From positions 120,398-184,397 of the forward strand of contig NZ_BONX01000028.1 of the NCBI RefSeq assembly GCF_016862935.1: a stretch of DNA of 64,000 nt. Reading direction: 5' to 3'. Below are positions 24,268 through 32,663 of the stretch, piece after piece. This DNA is from Plantactinospora mayteni (GTDB taxonomy: Bacteria > Actinomycetota > Actinomycetes > Mycobacteriales > Micromonosporaceae). Under the pieces are notes generated by a model that did no database searches, had not been told where the DNA came from, and worked only from the letters and a program-made list of their open reading frames with translations. Each line of letters opens with the position of its first letter. Position 1 is the stretch's first letter. The translations under genes were made by a program, and so were the position numbers.

Positions 24268-25233
24268 TCAGTCCAAGCCGGCGCGGCGCCAACGGTCGGG
24301 TCGCCAGCCGGCCACTTCGAGCCCCGCCCGTAGCTGGTCGGCCACCTCCGCCGGCCGGCTCCGGACCAGCGAGGCCGGAAACCGCAGGATCCGGTCGCCA
24401 GCGATCCAGATGTCGTTCTGCCTGCGCAGGTCGGCCTCCCAGTGCCGTACGTCCATGTGGTGTGCGCCATCGATCTCGACGTGCAACCGCCAGCGCCGCC
24501 AGTACGCGTCCAGATAGCGCACCCGCCCGCTGGCGTCGACCCGCCGCTTTTGGAGGTCGGGCGGCGGAAGCCGGAAGCGGCGGCACAGTGCCACGAAGTC
24601 CAGTTCGGACAGTGCCTCGGCACCGCCGGAGATGTCGTCGAGGGTACGAGCGATCAACGATCGCCGGTGCAGCTTCGGCAGTTCCGCCATCATCTCCCGG
24701 AGTTCCCGTGCCGTCGTACGCCGCTGCTGGCAGCCGGCGGCGAGAACGGTCCGCGCCTCGTCATCGGTACGCGCCCAGCCCGCCGCGTCGAGCAGCGCCC
24801 GCGCGATGGTGGTACGCATCGGCCGGCCGAGTTGCAGGTGCGACTCGGGCAGGATCGTCGTGCGGCGCACCAGTACGCCCGGCATGTCCAGCGGTAGCCG
24901 ACGCAGTGCGGTGGAGGCATGCCGGGCGGCCGGAACCAGCACGTAGAGCGGCTCCTGCCGCAGTCCCCGTACGCCCGCTTCGGCAGCGGCGGTGGCACCG
25001 GCCAACACCGCCCCCTTTCCCGCGACGAGTACGGCCACCCAGAGTTGCTGGTCACGGGTGAGGCGCCCGTTGCCGGCGAGCAGCACACCTCGGCACAGCG
25101 AGCGCCACCGGCCCGATTCGATCAGCCCACGGACGGCGCCCCGGCCGAGCAGCCGTACCGCCTGGCCGGTTGCCAGGACTCCGGCCTGCGCGAACGCCAA
25201 CCAGTCGAGTTCGCCAGTGCCCTCTGCCGGCAT
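24268..25233 (-). CDS. DUF559-domain protein with N-terminal AbiEi-like winged helix
   Basis: About 321 residues. The N-terminal third resembles the winged-helix of AbiEi-type proteins (AQAGVLATGQAVRLLGRGAVRGLIESGRWRSLCRGVL, here only described in parts), and the C-terminal third is a DUF559 domain of the Vsr/PD-(D/E)xK nuclease superfamily: ELDFVALCRRF, then RYLDAYW, then HVEIDGAHH, and a helix with ILRFPASLV. The D...ExD arrangement of a metal-dependent nuclease is present. Such orphan genes are frequent in actinobacteria, and their role is not known to me. The ATG at 25233 gives the usual length. An upstream ATG at 25350 is possible. Confidence 0.72.
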   Translation of the reverse strand: MPAEGTGELDWLAFAQAGVLATGQAVRLLGRGAVRGLIESGRWRSLCRGVLLAGNGRLTRDQQLWVAVLVAGKGAVLAGATAAAEAGVRGLRQEPLYVLVPAARHASTALRRLPLDMPGVLVRRTTILPESHLQLGRPMRTTIARALLDAAGWARTDDEARTVLAAGCQQRRTTARELREMMAELPKLHRRSLIARTLDDISGGAEALSELDFVALCRRFRLPPPDLQKRRVDASGRVRYLDAYWRRWRLHVEIDGAHHMDVRHWEADLRRQNDIWIAGDRILRFPASLVRSRPAEVADQLRAGLEVAGWRPDRWRRAGLD

Positions 25234-25390
25234 CTCCGATACCCCGGGCAACCGCACCCGATCCGGTCGTCTGCGATCGACGGCCGCCTTCGGCTGCCTC
25301 CGAGCGATAGACACCCGACCAAGTCTCCGCCCCCAACCACACCCCCACAACGCCCATCCACCCGCCTGTGGACAACCACCCGCGGCGCGT

Positions 25391-25445
25391 CAAGATTCTT
25401 GGCGAACTGTGGTTCGCTACGCGCCCTAACTCGCCAAGAATCTTG
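25391..25445. repeat. Perfect 15-bp inverted repeat with 25-nt spacer
   Basis: CAAGATTCTTGGCGA at 25391-25405 is complementary to TCGCCAAGAATCTTG at 25431-25445. It lies between the stop of the serine hydrolase gene (25536) and the start of the DUF559 gene. It could be a terminator of the former, or a dispersed palindromic element (REP-like). Confidence 0.8.
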
Positions 25446-25447
25446 GG

Positions 25448-25515
25448 CGCCCGCCGAACGACGGCGCCCGCCGAACGACGGCGCCCGCCGAACGACGGCG
25501 CCCGCCGAACGGCGA
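25448..25515. repeat. 17-bp tandem repeat, four units
   Basis: Units cgcccgccgaacgacgg at 25448-25464, 25465-25481 and 25482-25498, with a diverged fourth at 25499-25515. The array lies 20 bp beyond the stop of the serine hydrolase gene and directly next to the inverted repeat. Confidence 0.9.
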
Positions 25516-25535
25516 CGGCCGGGAGACGGCCCGGA

Positions 25536-27488
25536 CTACCGACTCGACGGGGTCCAGCCGGTGGCGGTGAAGCGGGTCGCGTCGGTGCCCTCGCCGGAGA
25601 AGAGCAGGCCGTTGGTGCCGACGACGAGCAGGCCGTCGACGTACACGCCACGGCCCTGGGAGCTGGCGTCGGTGGTGTAGCTCCAGCGCAGGTCGGTGGT
25701 GCCGGCCGGCAACTCGGCGAACGCCTGCCACCAGCGCCGGCCGCCGTAGCCGGTGACCGATCCCTCGGCGGTCCACCGCCCGGTCGGTCCGACCAGGGTC
25801 ACGTCGACCGGCGCCCAGGTCTCGCCGCCGTCCGCCGAGGTCTGGAAGTGCAGCAGGTCGTAGCGCGGCTCGGTGTCGTACCAGAGTTGGAAGCTGGCCA
25901 CCGCCGCGCGGCCGGCGGAGCGGCGCAGTGGCGCGGTGAGGGTGGCGCTGCCGCTGTCGCGGTCGTCCGCGCGCCAGGCGGTGCCGCCGAGCGGTGGCCG
26001 GACCGGAGTCGCGTACGCCAGGTCGCGGGCCAGCGCCCGCCGGGCCACGTTGTTGCTGCCCCAGTTCCGATCGGGGTGTACCCGGTTGGTCAGCAGGATC
26101 AGGAAGGTGTGCGACAGCGGATCGACCACGATCGACGTACCGGTGAATCCGGTGTGCCCGAACGCGACCGGCGAGGAGAGCCCGGCCATGTACCAGTGCT
26201 TGTTCAGTTCGAGCCCCAACCCCCGGTCGCTCTCCGGATAGCGGCTCTCCAGCCCGGCGTTGTAGTTGACCAGCATGTCCCGCACGGTCGACTCACGGAG
26301 GATCCGGGCGCCCCGGTATTCGCCGCCGTTCAGCAGCATCTGGCAGAAGATGGCCAGGTCGGCGGCGGTGGAGAAGAGTCCGGCGTGCCCGGCCACCCCA
26401 CCCAACGCCCAGGCGTTCTCGTCGTGCACCTCGCCCCAGACCATGCCCCGGTCGGCGTACGGCTGGTATTCGGTGGCGGCGATCCGGTGCCGGAGCGCGG
26501 GTGCCGGGTTGTAGCCGGTGTCGAGCATCCGCAGCGGGCCGGTCACCTCGGCGGCGACGAGTTGTTCCAGCGGGCGACCGGTCACCCTTTCCACGAGTAC
26601 GCCGAGCGCGATCAGCCCGAGGTCGGAGTAGACGTACTGGTTGCCGGGGCTGGCACCGGCGGCGAACGGGCTGGCCAGGGCAGCGGCCTCCCGCTCCTCC
26701 GGGGTCGGGTAGCTGCTCCACAGTGGTGCGAACGCGGGCAGCCCGCCGGTGTGGGTGAGCAGCATCCGTACCGTCACCGCCTCCTTGCCACCGGCGGCGA
26801 ACTCCGGCAGGTAGCGCACCACCGGCGCGTCCAGCTCGATGGTGCCGCGCTCCACCTGGCGCAGTGCCACCACGGTGGTGAAGAGCTTGGAGATCGAGGC
26901 GAGGTCGAAGATGGTGTCCTTGGCCATCGGGACCTGCTGGTCGGCCGGCAACTCGACACCGACCCGCCCCGGTGCCGGCCCGACCTCGCTGTATCGCACC
27001 GCCGTACCGACCGCCTCGTGCCGGACCACCACCCCGTCCTTGGCGGCCAGCAGCACTGCCCCGGCGTACGTCGGGAAGGTGGGGTGGTCCGGGGTCGGCG
27101 CCAGGTACGCCTCGGCGTCGGTGCGCAGCCGGTCGACGTACTCGGGCAGCAGCCCGACCTCCTGCGGCCGGCCGGCCCGCAGCGTGCGCCGCTCGAACCG
27201 GACGTCGCCGGGGCCGACGGTCGGCGGCCCGCCCTGCCATCCCCCGCCCCGCCCACCGGTCACCGCCTGGCCCACCTCGGGGTCGGCCACCCCCTGTCCG
27301 ACTTTCGGACCTGTCAACGCCTGTCCGACTTTCGGCCCGGCCAGCGCCTGGCCCACCTTCGGACCGGTCAGCGCCTGACCCACCTTCGGGCCGGCGGTTG
27401 CGGGGTGTGCGACGGCCAGGGCCGTGAGCAGGACGGCGGTGCCGACTCCGGCACCGAGGACGCCCGTGCTGATCCTCCGACGACGCAT
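25536..27488 (-). CDS. Secreted beta-lactamase-fold serine hydrolase, AmiE-like candidate
   Basis: The 650-residue precursor has a signal peptide (MRRRRISTG, hydrophobic core, AHPATA), then five 9-residue repeats GPKVGQALT (33-77), then a class C beta-lactamase fold: SxxK at Ser198-Lys201, YSD at 287-289 in place of YxN, and HTG at 445-447. The last 150 residues form a beta-rich domain (LHFQTSADGGETW, RWSYTTDAS) resembling the C-terminal adhesion-type domain of immune inhibitor A proteases. B. subtilis AmiE, a MurNAc-L-Ala amidase next to nagZ, has this fold, and here nagZ is divergent. Esterase or DD-peptidase activity is not excluded. GGAGGTGGTG precedes ATG 27488. Confidence 0.8.
   Translation of the reverse strand: MRRRRISTGVLGAGVGTAVLLTALAVAHPATAGPKVGQALTGPKVGQALAGPKVGQALTGPKVGQGVADPEVGQAVTGGRGGGWQGGPPTVGPGDVRFERRTLRAGRPQEVGLLPEYVDRLRTDAEAYLAPTPDHPTFPTYAGAVLLAAKDGVVVRHEAVGTAVRYSEVGPAPGRVGVELPADQQVPMAKDTIFDLASISKLFTTVVALRQVERGTIELDAPVVRYLPEFAAGGKEAVTVRMLLTHTGGLPAFAPLWSSYPTPEEREAAALASPFAAGASPGNQYVYSDLGLIALGVLVERVTGRPLEQLVAAEVTGPLRMLDTGYNPAPALRHRIAATEYQPYADRGMVWGEVHDENAWALGGVAGHAGLFSTAADLAIFCQMLLNGGEYRGARILRESTVRDMLVNYNAGLESRYPESDRGLGLELNKHWYMAGLSSPVAFGHTGFTGTSIVVDPLSHTFLILLTNRVHPDRNWGSNNVARRALARDLAYATPVRPPLGGTAWRADDRDSGSATLTAPLRRSAGRAAVASFQLWYDTEPRYDLLHFQTSADGGETWAPVDVTLVGPTGRWTAEGSVTGYGGRRWWQAFAELPAGTTDLRWSYTTDASSQGRGVYVDGLLVVGTNGLLFSGEGTDATRFTATGWTPSSR
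27258..27392. repeat. 27-bp in-frame repeat encoding GPKVGQALT units
   Basis: Five 27-bp units (27258-27392) directly follow the signal peptide codons of the serine hydrolase. Each encodes a variant of G-P-K-V-G-Q-A-[LV]-[TA]. They may form a flexible stalk. Confidence 0.9.
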
Positions 27489-27542
27489 CGCCACCACCTC
27501 CGTGCCGGTCATCGACCGATCTCGTCAGCCCCGCCCCAGAAT

Positions 27543-27620
27543 GAAGCTTTCCTTCGGAGTTGGCAATAACACAGAAGCTTCTTGCCCAATCCCCCAGGGC
27601 CGACTAATTTATAGAGTCGG
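27543..27620. promoter_or_regulatory. Shared promoter/operator region of nagZ and the serine hydrolase
   Basis: The 150-bp gap is AT-richer than any other nearby. For nagZ, TTGCCC (27582-27587), 17 bp, TAATTT (27605-27610) make a good promoter about 30 nt before the ATG's leader. Dyads: GAAGCTTTC at 27543-27551, the perfect AGAAGCTTCT at 27573-27582, and CCGACT/AGTCGG arms (27600-27605, 27615-27620) around the -10 box. Confidence 0.6.
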
Positions 27621-27640
27621 ATGAATCACCTGGAGGTGCC

Positions 27641-29479
27641 ATGCGGGGCCGACTACTGGCATCAACCGTCGCGATCGCCCTGCTCGTCGCCGGCGGCGCC
27701 AGCCCGCCCGCCCAGGCCGCACCCTCCGCCACCCAGGCCACACCGTCCACCCGGGGCACGCCGTCCCCGGTGGACCGACTGATCGCCCGGATGAGCCTGC
27801 CGGAGAAGGTCGGCCAGCTCTTCGCCACCTACGTCTACGGCGGCTCCGCCACCGCGCCGAGCGCGGCCGACGCCACCGCCAACCGCCAGGCGTACGGGGT
27901 GGAGACCGGGGCCGAGGTGGTGGCGAAATACCACCTCGGTGGGGTCATCTACTTCTCCTGGTCGCACAACCTCGACTCGCCCCGGCAGATCGCCACGCTC
28001 TCCAGCGGGCTCCAGGCGAGCGCCGCCGGCAACGGGCCCCGGATCCCGCTGCTCATCTCCACCGACCAGGAACACGGCATCGTGCAGCGGCTGCCGGCCC
28101 CGGCCACCCTCTTCCCCGGCAACATGGCGCTGGGCGCCGGGCGCAGCCTGGTCGACGCGTACACCGCGGCTCGGATCACCGGGCGGGAACTGCGGGCGGT
28201 CGGCATCCAGCAAGCCTGGGCGCCGTCGGCCGACGTCAACGTCAACCCGGCCAACCCGGTGATCGGGGTACGCTCCTTCGGCTCCGACCCGCTGCTGGTG
28301 GCCGGGATGACCGCCGCCCAGGTGGTCGGCTTCCAGCAGGGCGCCGGGGTGACCGTGGCCGCCAAGCACTTCCCCGGGCACGGCGACACCCGGGACGACA
28401 GCCACACCGAACTGCCGGTGATCCACCACAGCCGGGCCGAGTGGCAACAACTCGACGCACCGCCGTTCCGGGCGGCCATCGCGGCCGGAATCGACACGAT
28501 CATGACGGCGCACATCGTCGTACCGTCGCTGGACGACTCCGGCGATCCGGCCACGCTCTCCGCGCCGATCCTCACCGGGCTGCTCCGCGAGCAGCTCGGA
28601 TTCCGGGGCGTGGTGGTGACCGACTCGCTGGGCATGGCCGGGGTACGCCAGAAGTACGGCGACGACCGGGTACCCGTGCTCGCCCTCAAGGCTGGCGCCG
28701 ACCTGCTGCTGATGCCGCCGAACCTCGACCTGGCGGTCAACTCGGTACTTGCCGCCGTCTCCTCCGGTGAACTCACCGAGGTCCGGATCGACCAGTCGGT
28801 ACGCCGGCTCCTCACCCTCAAGCAGCGCCGGGGCGTACTCGACGGGGTGCCGCCGGTCGACCCGGCCGCCGCCGAACGGGTGGTCGGGCAGCCCGCCCAC
28901 CAGGCCGAACTGCGGAAGATCACCGACCGTACCGTGACCGCGCTACGCAACGACGCCAAGCTGCTGCCGCTGCCCCGGGCCGACCGGTCGGTGCTGGTCA
29001 CCGGTTGGAACTCCAGCGCCTTCGACAACGTCGGCACCCTCGCGGCCGGGCTGGCCGCCTGGGGCAACCGGACCACGGCGCTGCCGACCGGGCTGCCGAA
29101 CGACGCGAAGATCGCCGAGGCGGTGACGGCGGCCCAGGCCAACGACCTGACGATCGTGCTGACCCAGAAGTCCTTCGACACCACGGTCACCGATCCGAAC
29201 GCCCGGCAGCAGAAGCTGGTGCACGCGCTGGCCGCCACCGGCCGGCCGGTGGTGGTGGTCGCGGTACGGGACGCCTACGACGTCGGGCACTTCGACGACG
29301 TACCGACCCAGCTCGTCACGTTCGGCTACACGAAGGCGTCGATGGAGGCGCTGACCCGGGTACTCGTCGGGGAGGTCGCGCCGCGCGGCAAGCTCCCGGT
29401 CAGCATCCCGGACCCGGCCGACCCGACGGCGGTCCGCTACCCGTACGGCCACGGCCTCACCTGGCGGCTCCCCCGTTAG
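27641..29479 (+). CDS. nagZ: Secreted glycoside hydrolase family 3 beta-N-acetylglucosaminidase
   Basis: The 612-residue precursor has an N-terminal signal (MRGRLLASTVAIALLVAGGA) and a GH3 barrel. The NagZ-specific loop KHFPGHGDTRDDSH (about 241-254) holds the His/Asp acid-base pair, and the nucleophile is Asp in VVTDSLGMAG (about 326). A C-terminal alpha/beta sandwich domain follows, as in B. subtilis NagZ (two-domain type), whereas Gram-negative NagZ lacks it. It removes GlcNAc from muropeptides outside the cell. Divergent pairing with a beta-lactamase-fold hydrolase mirrors the B. subtilis nagZ-amiE recycling unit. GGAGGTGCC precedes the ATG. Confidence 0.92.
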   Translation: MRGRLLASTVAIALLVAGGASPPAQAAPSATQATPSTRGTPSPVDRLIARMSLPEKVGQLFATYVYGGSATAPSAADATANRQAYGVETGAEVVAKYHLGGVIYFSWSHNLDSPRQIATLSSGLQASAAGNGPRIPLLISTDQEHGIVQRLPAPATLFPGNMALGAGRSLVDAYTAARITGRELRAVGIQQAWAPSADVNVNPANPVIGVRSFGSDPLLVAGMTAAQVVGFQQGAGVTVAAKHFPGHGDTRDDSHTELPVIHHSRAEWQQLDAPPFRAAIAAGIDTIMTAHIVVPSLDDSGDPATLSAPILTGLLREQLGFRGVVVTDSLGMAGVRQKYGDDRVPVLALKAGADLLLMPPNLDLAVNSVLAAVSSGELTEVRIDQSVRRLLTLKQRRGVLDGVPPVDPAAAERVVGQPAHQAELRKITDRTVTALRNDAKLLPLPRADRSVLVTGWNSSAFDNVGTLAAGLAAWGNRTTALPTGLPNDAKIAEAVTAAQANDLTIVLTQKSFDTTVTDPNARQQKLVHALAATGRPVVVVAVRDAYDVGHFDDVPTQLVTFGYTKASMEALTRVLVGEVAPRGKLPVSIPDPADPTAVRYPYGHGLTWRLPR

Positions 29480-29497
29480 CGGCCCGTCAGCGGCCCG

Positions 29498-29513
29498 CTG
29501 GCGGAACCGCCAG
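29498..29513. terminator. Small hairpin after nagZ
   Basis: CTGGCG (29498-29503) and CGCCAG (29508-29513) with a 4-nt loop, 19 bp after the nagZ stop. No U tract. It lies between convergent genes. Confidence 0.4.
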
Positions 29514-29524
29514 GCGGCCTGGGT

Positions 29525-29576
29525 CAGAACGGCCAGTCAGAACGGCCAGTCAGAACGGCCAGTCAGAACGGCCAGT
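29525..29576. repeat. 13-bp tandem repeat across a stop codon
   Basis: Four identical units cagaacggccagt (29525-29576). On the minus strand each unit contains GACTGGCCGTTCTGA-type sequence, that is codons D-W-P-F and a stop; the stop used lies at 29563-29565 and the other copies extend beyond it, out of frame. Confidence 0.93.
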
Positions 29577-30210
29577 CGCGCAGGAAGCGCAGGCCGAGCA
29601 GGAAGGCGATCACCGCCGGGCCGACGGCCAGGGTGACGGCCTGGGCCCGGTACATGATCCGGTGCCGGAGCAACTCCAGCCCGTTGGCCAGGATGATCAC
29701 GCCGCCGACCATCATGAAAGCGCCCCACCAGCCGGTCGAGCCGAAGTCCAGCACGTCGTTGACCAGCAGCAGGAAGGTCACCCCGAGCGCGGCGGTGTTC
29801 AGCGCCAGCAGCGCGACCGTGCGGTGGAAGGCCCGGGGCAGCGGATCGGGCGACCGCCAGAGGTAGGTGCCGGCGATGGCCAGCGCCGGCAGAGTGATCA
29901 TGAATGGCCAGCCGCGCCCCATCACCCCGAGCATCAGCATCGCGCCGACCGCGAAGACCAGCCCACCGACGCAGGCCAGCAGGTATCCGACGAACGCGCG
30001 CCCGCCGCCGCGAGCCAGCAGCGGTCCGCCGGACGCCGCGATCAGGGCTCCGGGTACCAGGACGAAGCCGGCCCACCAGTGGAACCGGTCGATCGACTGT
30101 GCGGTCACGGTCACCACCACGACCCCGAGTCCCGCCGCGGCCAGGCTGGTCACCCAGCGTCCGGCTATCACCGGGCGGCGCCTCCCTACGGTCTCCACCT
30201 CAACGCTCAC
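29563..30210 (-). CDS. Integral membrane protein of unknown function
   Basis: The 215-residue protein has about seven hydrophobic segments separated by short loops (for example VTSLAAAGLGVVVVTVTA, WWAGFVLVPGALIAA, VGYLLACVGGLVFAVGAML, AVTLAVGPAVIAFLLGL). The N terminus is short and basic. It ends in RDWPF, and that segment is the unit of the 13-bp repeat. I do not recognise a family. The first codon is GTG at 30210, without a clear ribosome binding site. It lies 113 bp downstream of the Gly-rich membrane protein gene on the same strand, so co-transcription is possible. Confidence 0.7.
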   Translation of the reverse strand: MSVEVETVGRRRPVIAGRWVTSLAAAGLGVVVVTVTAQSIDRFHWWAGFVLVPGALIAASGGPLLARGGGRAFVGYLLACVGGLVFAVGAMLMLGVMGRGWPFMITLPALAIAGTYLWRSPDPLPRAFHRTVALLALNTAALGVTFLLLVNDVLDFGSTGWWGAFMMVGGVIILANGLELLRHRIMYRAQAVTLAVGPAVIAFLLGLRFLRDWPF

Positions 30211-30322
30211 AGTTGACGACTCTGCCGGTTGACCCTGCCAAGGACCATCCGGTCAGCCCTACCATCCACCGGACGGTTAGCCCGAAGGCCGGCACGACCA
30301 CCGGGACGATCGGGGCGTACCG

Positions 30323-31090
30323 CTAGAAATCTCCCCCGCCGCCGAAGTCTCCCCCGCCGAAGTCGCCGCCACCGAAACCGCCCCCGCCGAAGTCTCCGCC
30401 GCCGTCCGCGCCCCCGGCGTCGCCGTAGTCCGCGCCGTCCGCGAAGCCCTCCTGGTAGCCGGCGTCGTAGCCGTAACCCGGGTCGGCGAAGGCGGGCGAG
30501 AAGAGTGCGTCGGCGATCAGCATGCCGCCCAGCACCCCGGCGCCGGCCGCCAGACCGGTCTTCCACCACGGGGTCGAATACCAGCCGGCCGGCACCGGCC
30601 GACCCTGCATCCGCCCACCCGGGTAGTAGTAAGGAGTCCCCGCCCCCGGGTTCGGCCCGGCCCGGAACGTCTCGCCCTGGACCTGCACCTCCCTCGGCAC
30701 GGTGATCGCCCCGGCACCCCGGGCGGCGGCCAGCGGCGGCAGTTCCGGCCCCGGATCGATGCCGAGCGCCAGCCGGGCCGCCCGGACGTACGCCAACCCT
30801 TCCAGGGCGGTCTCCCGGGCCAGCTCGTACTGCCGGGCGCTGCGCGCCTGTTCGAGCTGGCTGCCGGCCGCGTTGTAGCGCTCCCCGGCATCGGCCAGCG
30901 CCTGCCGGACCGCCGGTTCGTCGCCGTGCAGGTGCATCAACTGCCCGCCCAGCCGCTCGTACCAGCGACCGGCGTCGGCCCGCGCGTCGGCGAGTTCCCG
31001 GGCCTGTCGGGCGGCGCGCTCACGACGCCACCACAGGAGCCCGCCGCCGAGCAGCACCACCAGCAGGAGAAACCAGATCACCTCGCCCAT
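30323..31090 (-). CDS. Membrane-anchored protein with coiled region and Gly-Asp-Phe-rich tail
   Basis: The 255-residue protein starts with one membrane helix (EVIWFLLLVVLLGGGLLWW), then charged helices (about 24-105) and a Pro-rich region with YYYPGGRM, then a second hydrophobic segment (LAAGAGVLGGMLIADALF) and a tail of repeated GGGDFGGG units ending in GDF. Similar proteins in actinobacteria have been annotated with DUF1542, but I am not sure of that name. TACCGT ends 6 nt before ATG 31090, so a leaderless start is likely. It is divergent from rmuC. Function unknown; the tail may mediate protein contacts. Confidence 0.7.
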   Translation of the reverse strand: MGEVIWFLLLVVLLGGGLLWWRRERAARQARELADARADAGRWYERLGGQLMHLHGDEPAVRQALADAGERYNAAGSQLEQARSARQYELARETALEGLAYVRAARLALGIDPGPELPPLAAARGAGAITVPREVQVQGETFRAGPNPGAGTPYYYPGGRMQGRPVPAGWYSTPWWKTGLAAGAGVLGGMLIADALFSPAFADPGYGYDAGYQEGFADGADYGDAGGADGGGDFGGGGFGGGDFGGGDFGGGGDF

Positions 31091-31158
31091 GACCCAACGG
31101 TACCCACCACCGGCGAGTACCCGCGCCGCTGCGCCGGCCGCCTGGCATGCTCTGTGAC

Positions 31159-32472
31159 GTGGACCTCTCGACCGTGGCCGTGGTGATCGTGTGCCTCGTC
31201 GCGGGCGGGGCGATCGGCTGGCTCGCCGCCACCGCCCGGTCGACGGCCGAGATCGCCCGGTTGGATGCGACGCTGCGGGCCACCCGGGACGGCGAGGGCC
31301 GGTTGGAGCAGTCGATGCGGGCGCTCTCCTACGAGGCGACCGCACAGTCCCAGGAGGCGGTGGCCCGGGCGGTGGCGCCGCTGCACGAGACGCTGCGCCG
31401 CTACGAGCAGCGGGTCGCCGAGCTGGAGCACGACCGGGTCGACGCGTACGCCGAGCTGCGCGAGCAGGTCCGTGCGATGACGTCGGTCTCCGGCGAGCTG
31501 CGTACCGAGACGAAGCAGCTCGTGGCGGCGCTGCGCGCCCCGCAGGTACGCGGCCGTTGGGGCGAGCACCAGTTGCGCCGCGTGGTGGAGGCGGCCGGGA
31601 TGCTGGAGCACTGCGACTTCTCCGAGCAGGTCACCGGAGCCACCGACCAGCAGGTGGTCCGCCCCGACCTGGTGGTCCGGCTGCACGGTGGCCGCTCGGT
31701 GGTGGTGGACGCGAAGGCGCCGTTCGACGCGTACCTGACGGCGATGGAGGCCCGGGACGAGCAGGGCCGGGACCGGCACCTGGACGCGCACGCCCGGCAC
31801 CTGCGGGCACACGTCGACGCGCTGGCCGCCAAGTCCTACTGGACCGCCTTCGACCAGTCCCCCGAGTTTGTGGTGCTCTTCGTACCGGCCGACCCGTTCC
31901 TCGACGTGGCGCTGCAACGCGACCCGACGCTGCTGGAGCACGCGTTCACCCGCAACGTCGTGCTGGCCACCCCGGCGACCCTGGTGGCGCTGCTGCGTAC
32001 GGTCGCGTATTCGTGGCGGCAGGAGGCGCTGGCCCGTAACGCGGTGGCGGTGCACACGCTGGCCCGCGAGCTGTACGGCCGGCTCGGCACCCTCGGCGAG
32101 CACGTCTCCAAGCTGGGCGGGGCGCTGGGCGGGGCGGTGACCGCGTACAACCGGGCGGTGGGCTCGCTGGAGGCGCGGGTGCTGGTCAGCGCGCGCAAGC
32201 TCGCCGAGCTGGGGGTGGCCGGCGACGACCTGCCGGTGCCGCCGCAGGTGGAGACGGCACCCCGCCAGCCGCAGGCGCCCGAACTGGTCGACCCGCCAGC
32301 CGACCCATCGGTCGAGCCGTTGGTCGAGCCGCTGGTCGAGCCGCTCGTCGATCCATTGGTCGATCCGCTGGTCGATCCATTGGTCGATCCGCTGGTCGAT
32401 CCATTGGTCGATCCGCTGGTCGATCCGCCGTCGGCGCGGCACCTTGAGATCCCCCGGCCGACCCAGCCCTGA
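31159..32472 (+). CDS. rmuC: DNA recombination protein RmuC
   Basis: About 437 residues. An N-terminal membrane helix (VAVVIVCLVAGGAIGWLA) is followed by a coiled coil (about 40-120) and the RmuC nuclease-like domain: GRWGEHQLRRVVEAAGM, VVRPDLVVRLHGGRSVVVDAKAPFDAY (in part), and FVVLFVPADPFLDVAL, which contain the conserved D...D-x-K-type residues of the PD-(D/E)xK fold. RmuC limits rearrangements at inverted repeats. The C terminus carries ten copies of V-[ED]-P-L. The GTG at 31159 follows a CATGCT box by 7 nt (leaderless type); the ATG at 31147 is an alternative. Divergent from the Gly-rich membrane protein. Confidence 0.92.
   Translation: MDLSTVAVVIVCLVAGGAIGWLAATARSTAEIARLDATLRATRDGEGRLEQSMRALSYEATAQSQEAVARAVAPLHETLRRYEQRVAELEHDRVDAYAELREQVRAMTSVSGELRTETKQLVAALRAPQVRGRWGEHQLRRVVEAAGMLEHCDFSEQVTGATDQQVVRPDLVVRLHGGRSVVVDAKAPFDAYLTAMEARDEQGRDRHLDAHARHLRAHVDALAAKSYWTAFDQSPEFVVLFVPADPFLDVALQRDPTLLEHAFTRNVVLATPATLVALLRTVAYSWRQEALARNAVAVHTLARELYGRLGTLGEHVSKLGGALGGAVTAYNRAVGSLEARVLVSARKLAELGVAGDDLPVPPQVETAPRQPQAPELVDPPADPSVEPLVEPLVEPLVDPLVDPLVDPLVDPLVDPLVDPLVDPPSARHLEIPRPTQP
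32311..32430. repeat. 12-bp in-frame tandem repeat at the rmuC 3' end
   Basis: Ten 12-bp units encode V-E-P-L (3), V-D-P-L (6) and V-D-P-P. Alternation of ccattg and ccgctg gives a 24-bp higher period in the second half, so the array was probably enlarged by duplication of two units at a time. Confidence 0.92.
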
Positions 32473-32663
32473 TCGTCCGAATCGGAATCGGCGTTCAGCC
32501 GGTCATCGACACCGATCCGCGCCACCGCCACGCCGATCGGTCCACACAGATCACGGGGTGGTCACAACGCGCAGGGCGATAGTGACAGGCACGCGTACCG
32601 CAGCCGAGGATTCCGGTCACGTGTGCCCTGTTTCCAGGGCCCGTTCTCTCGGAGGACATGAAC

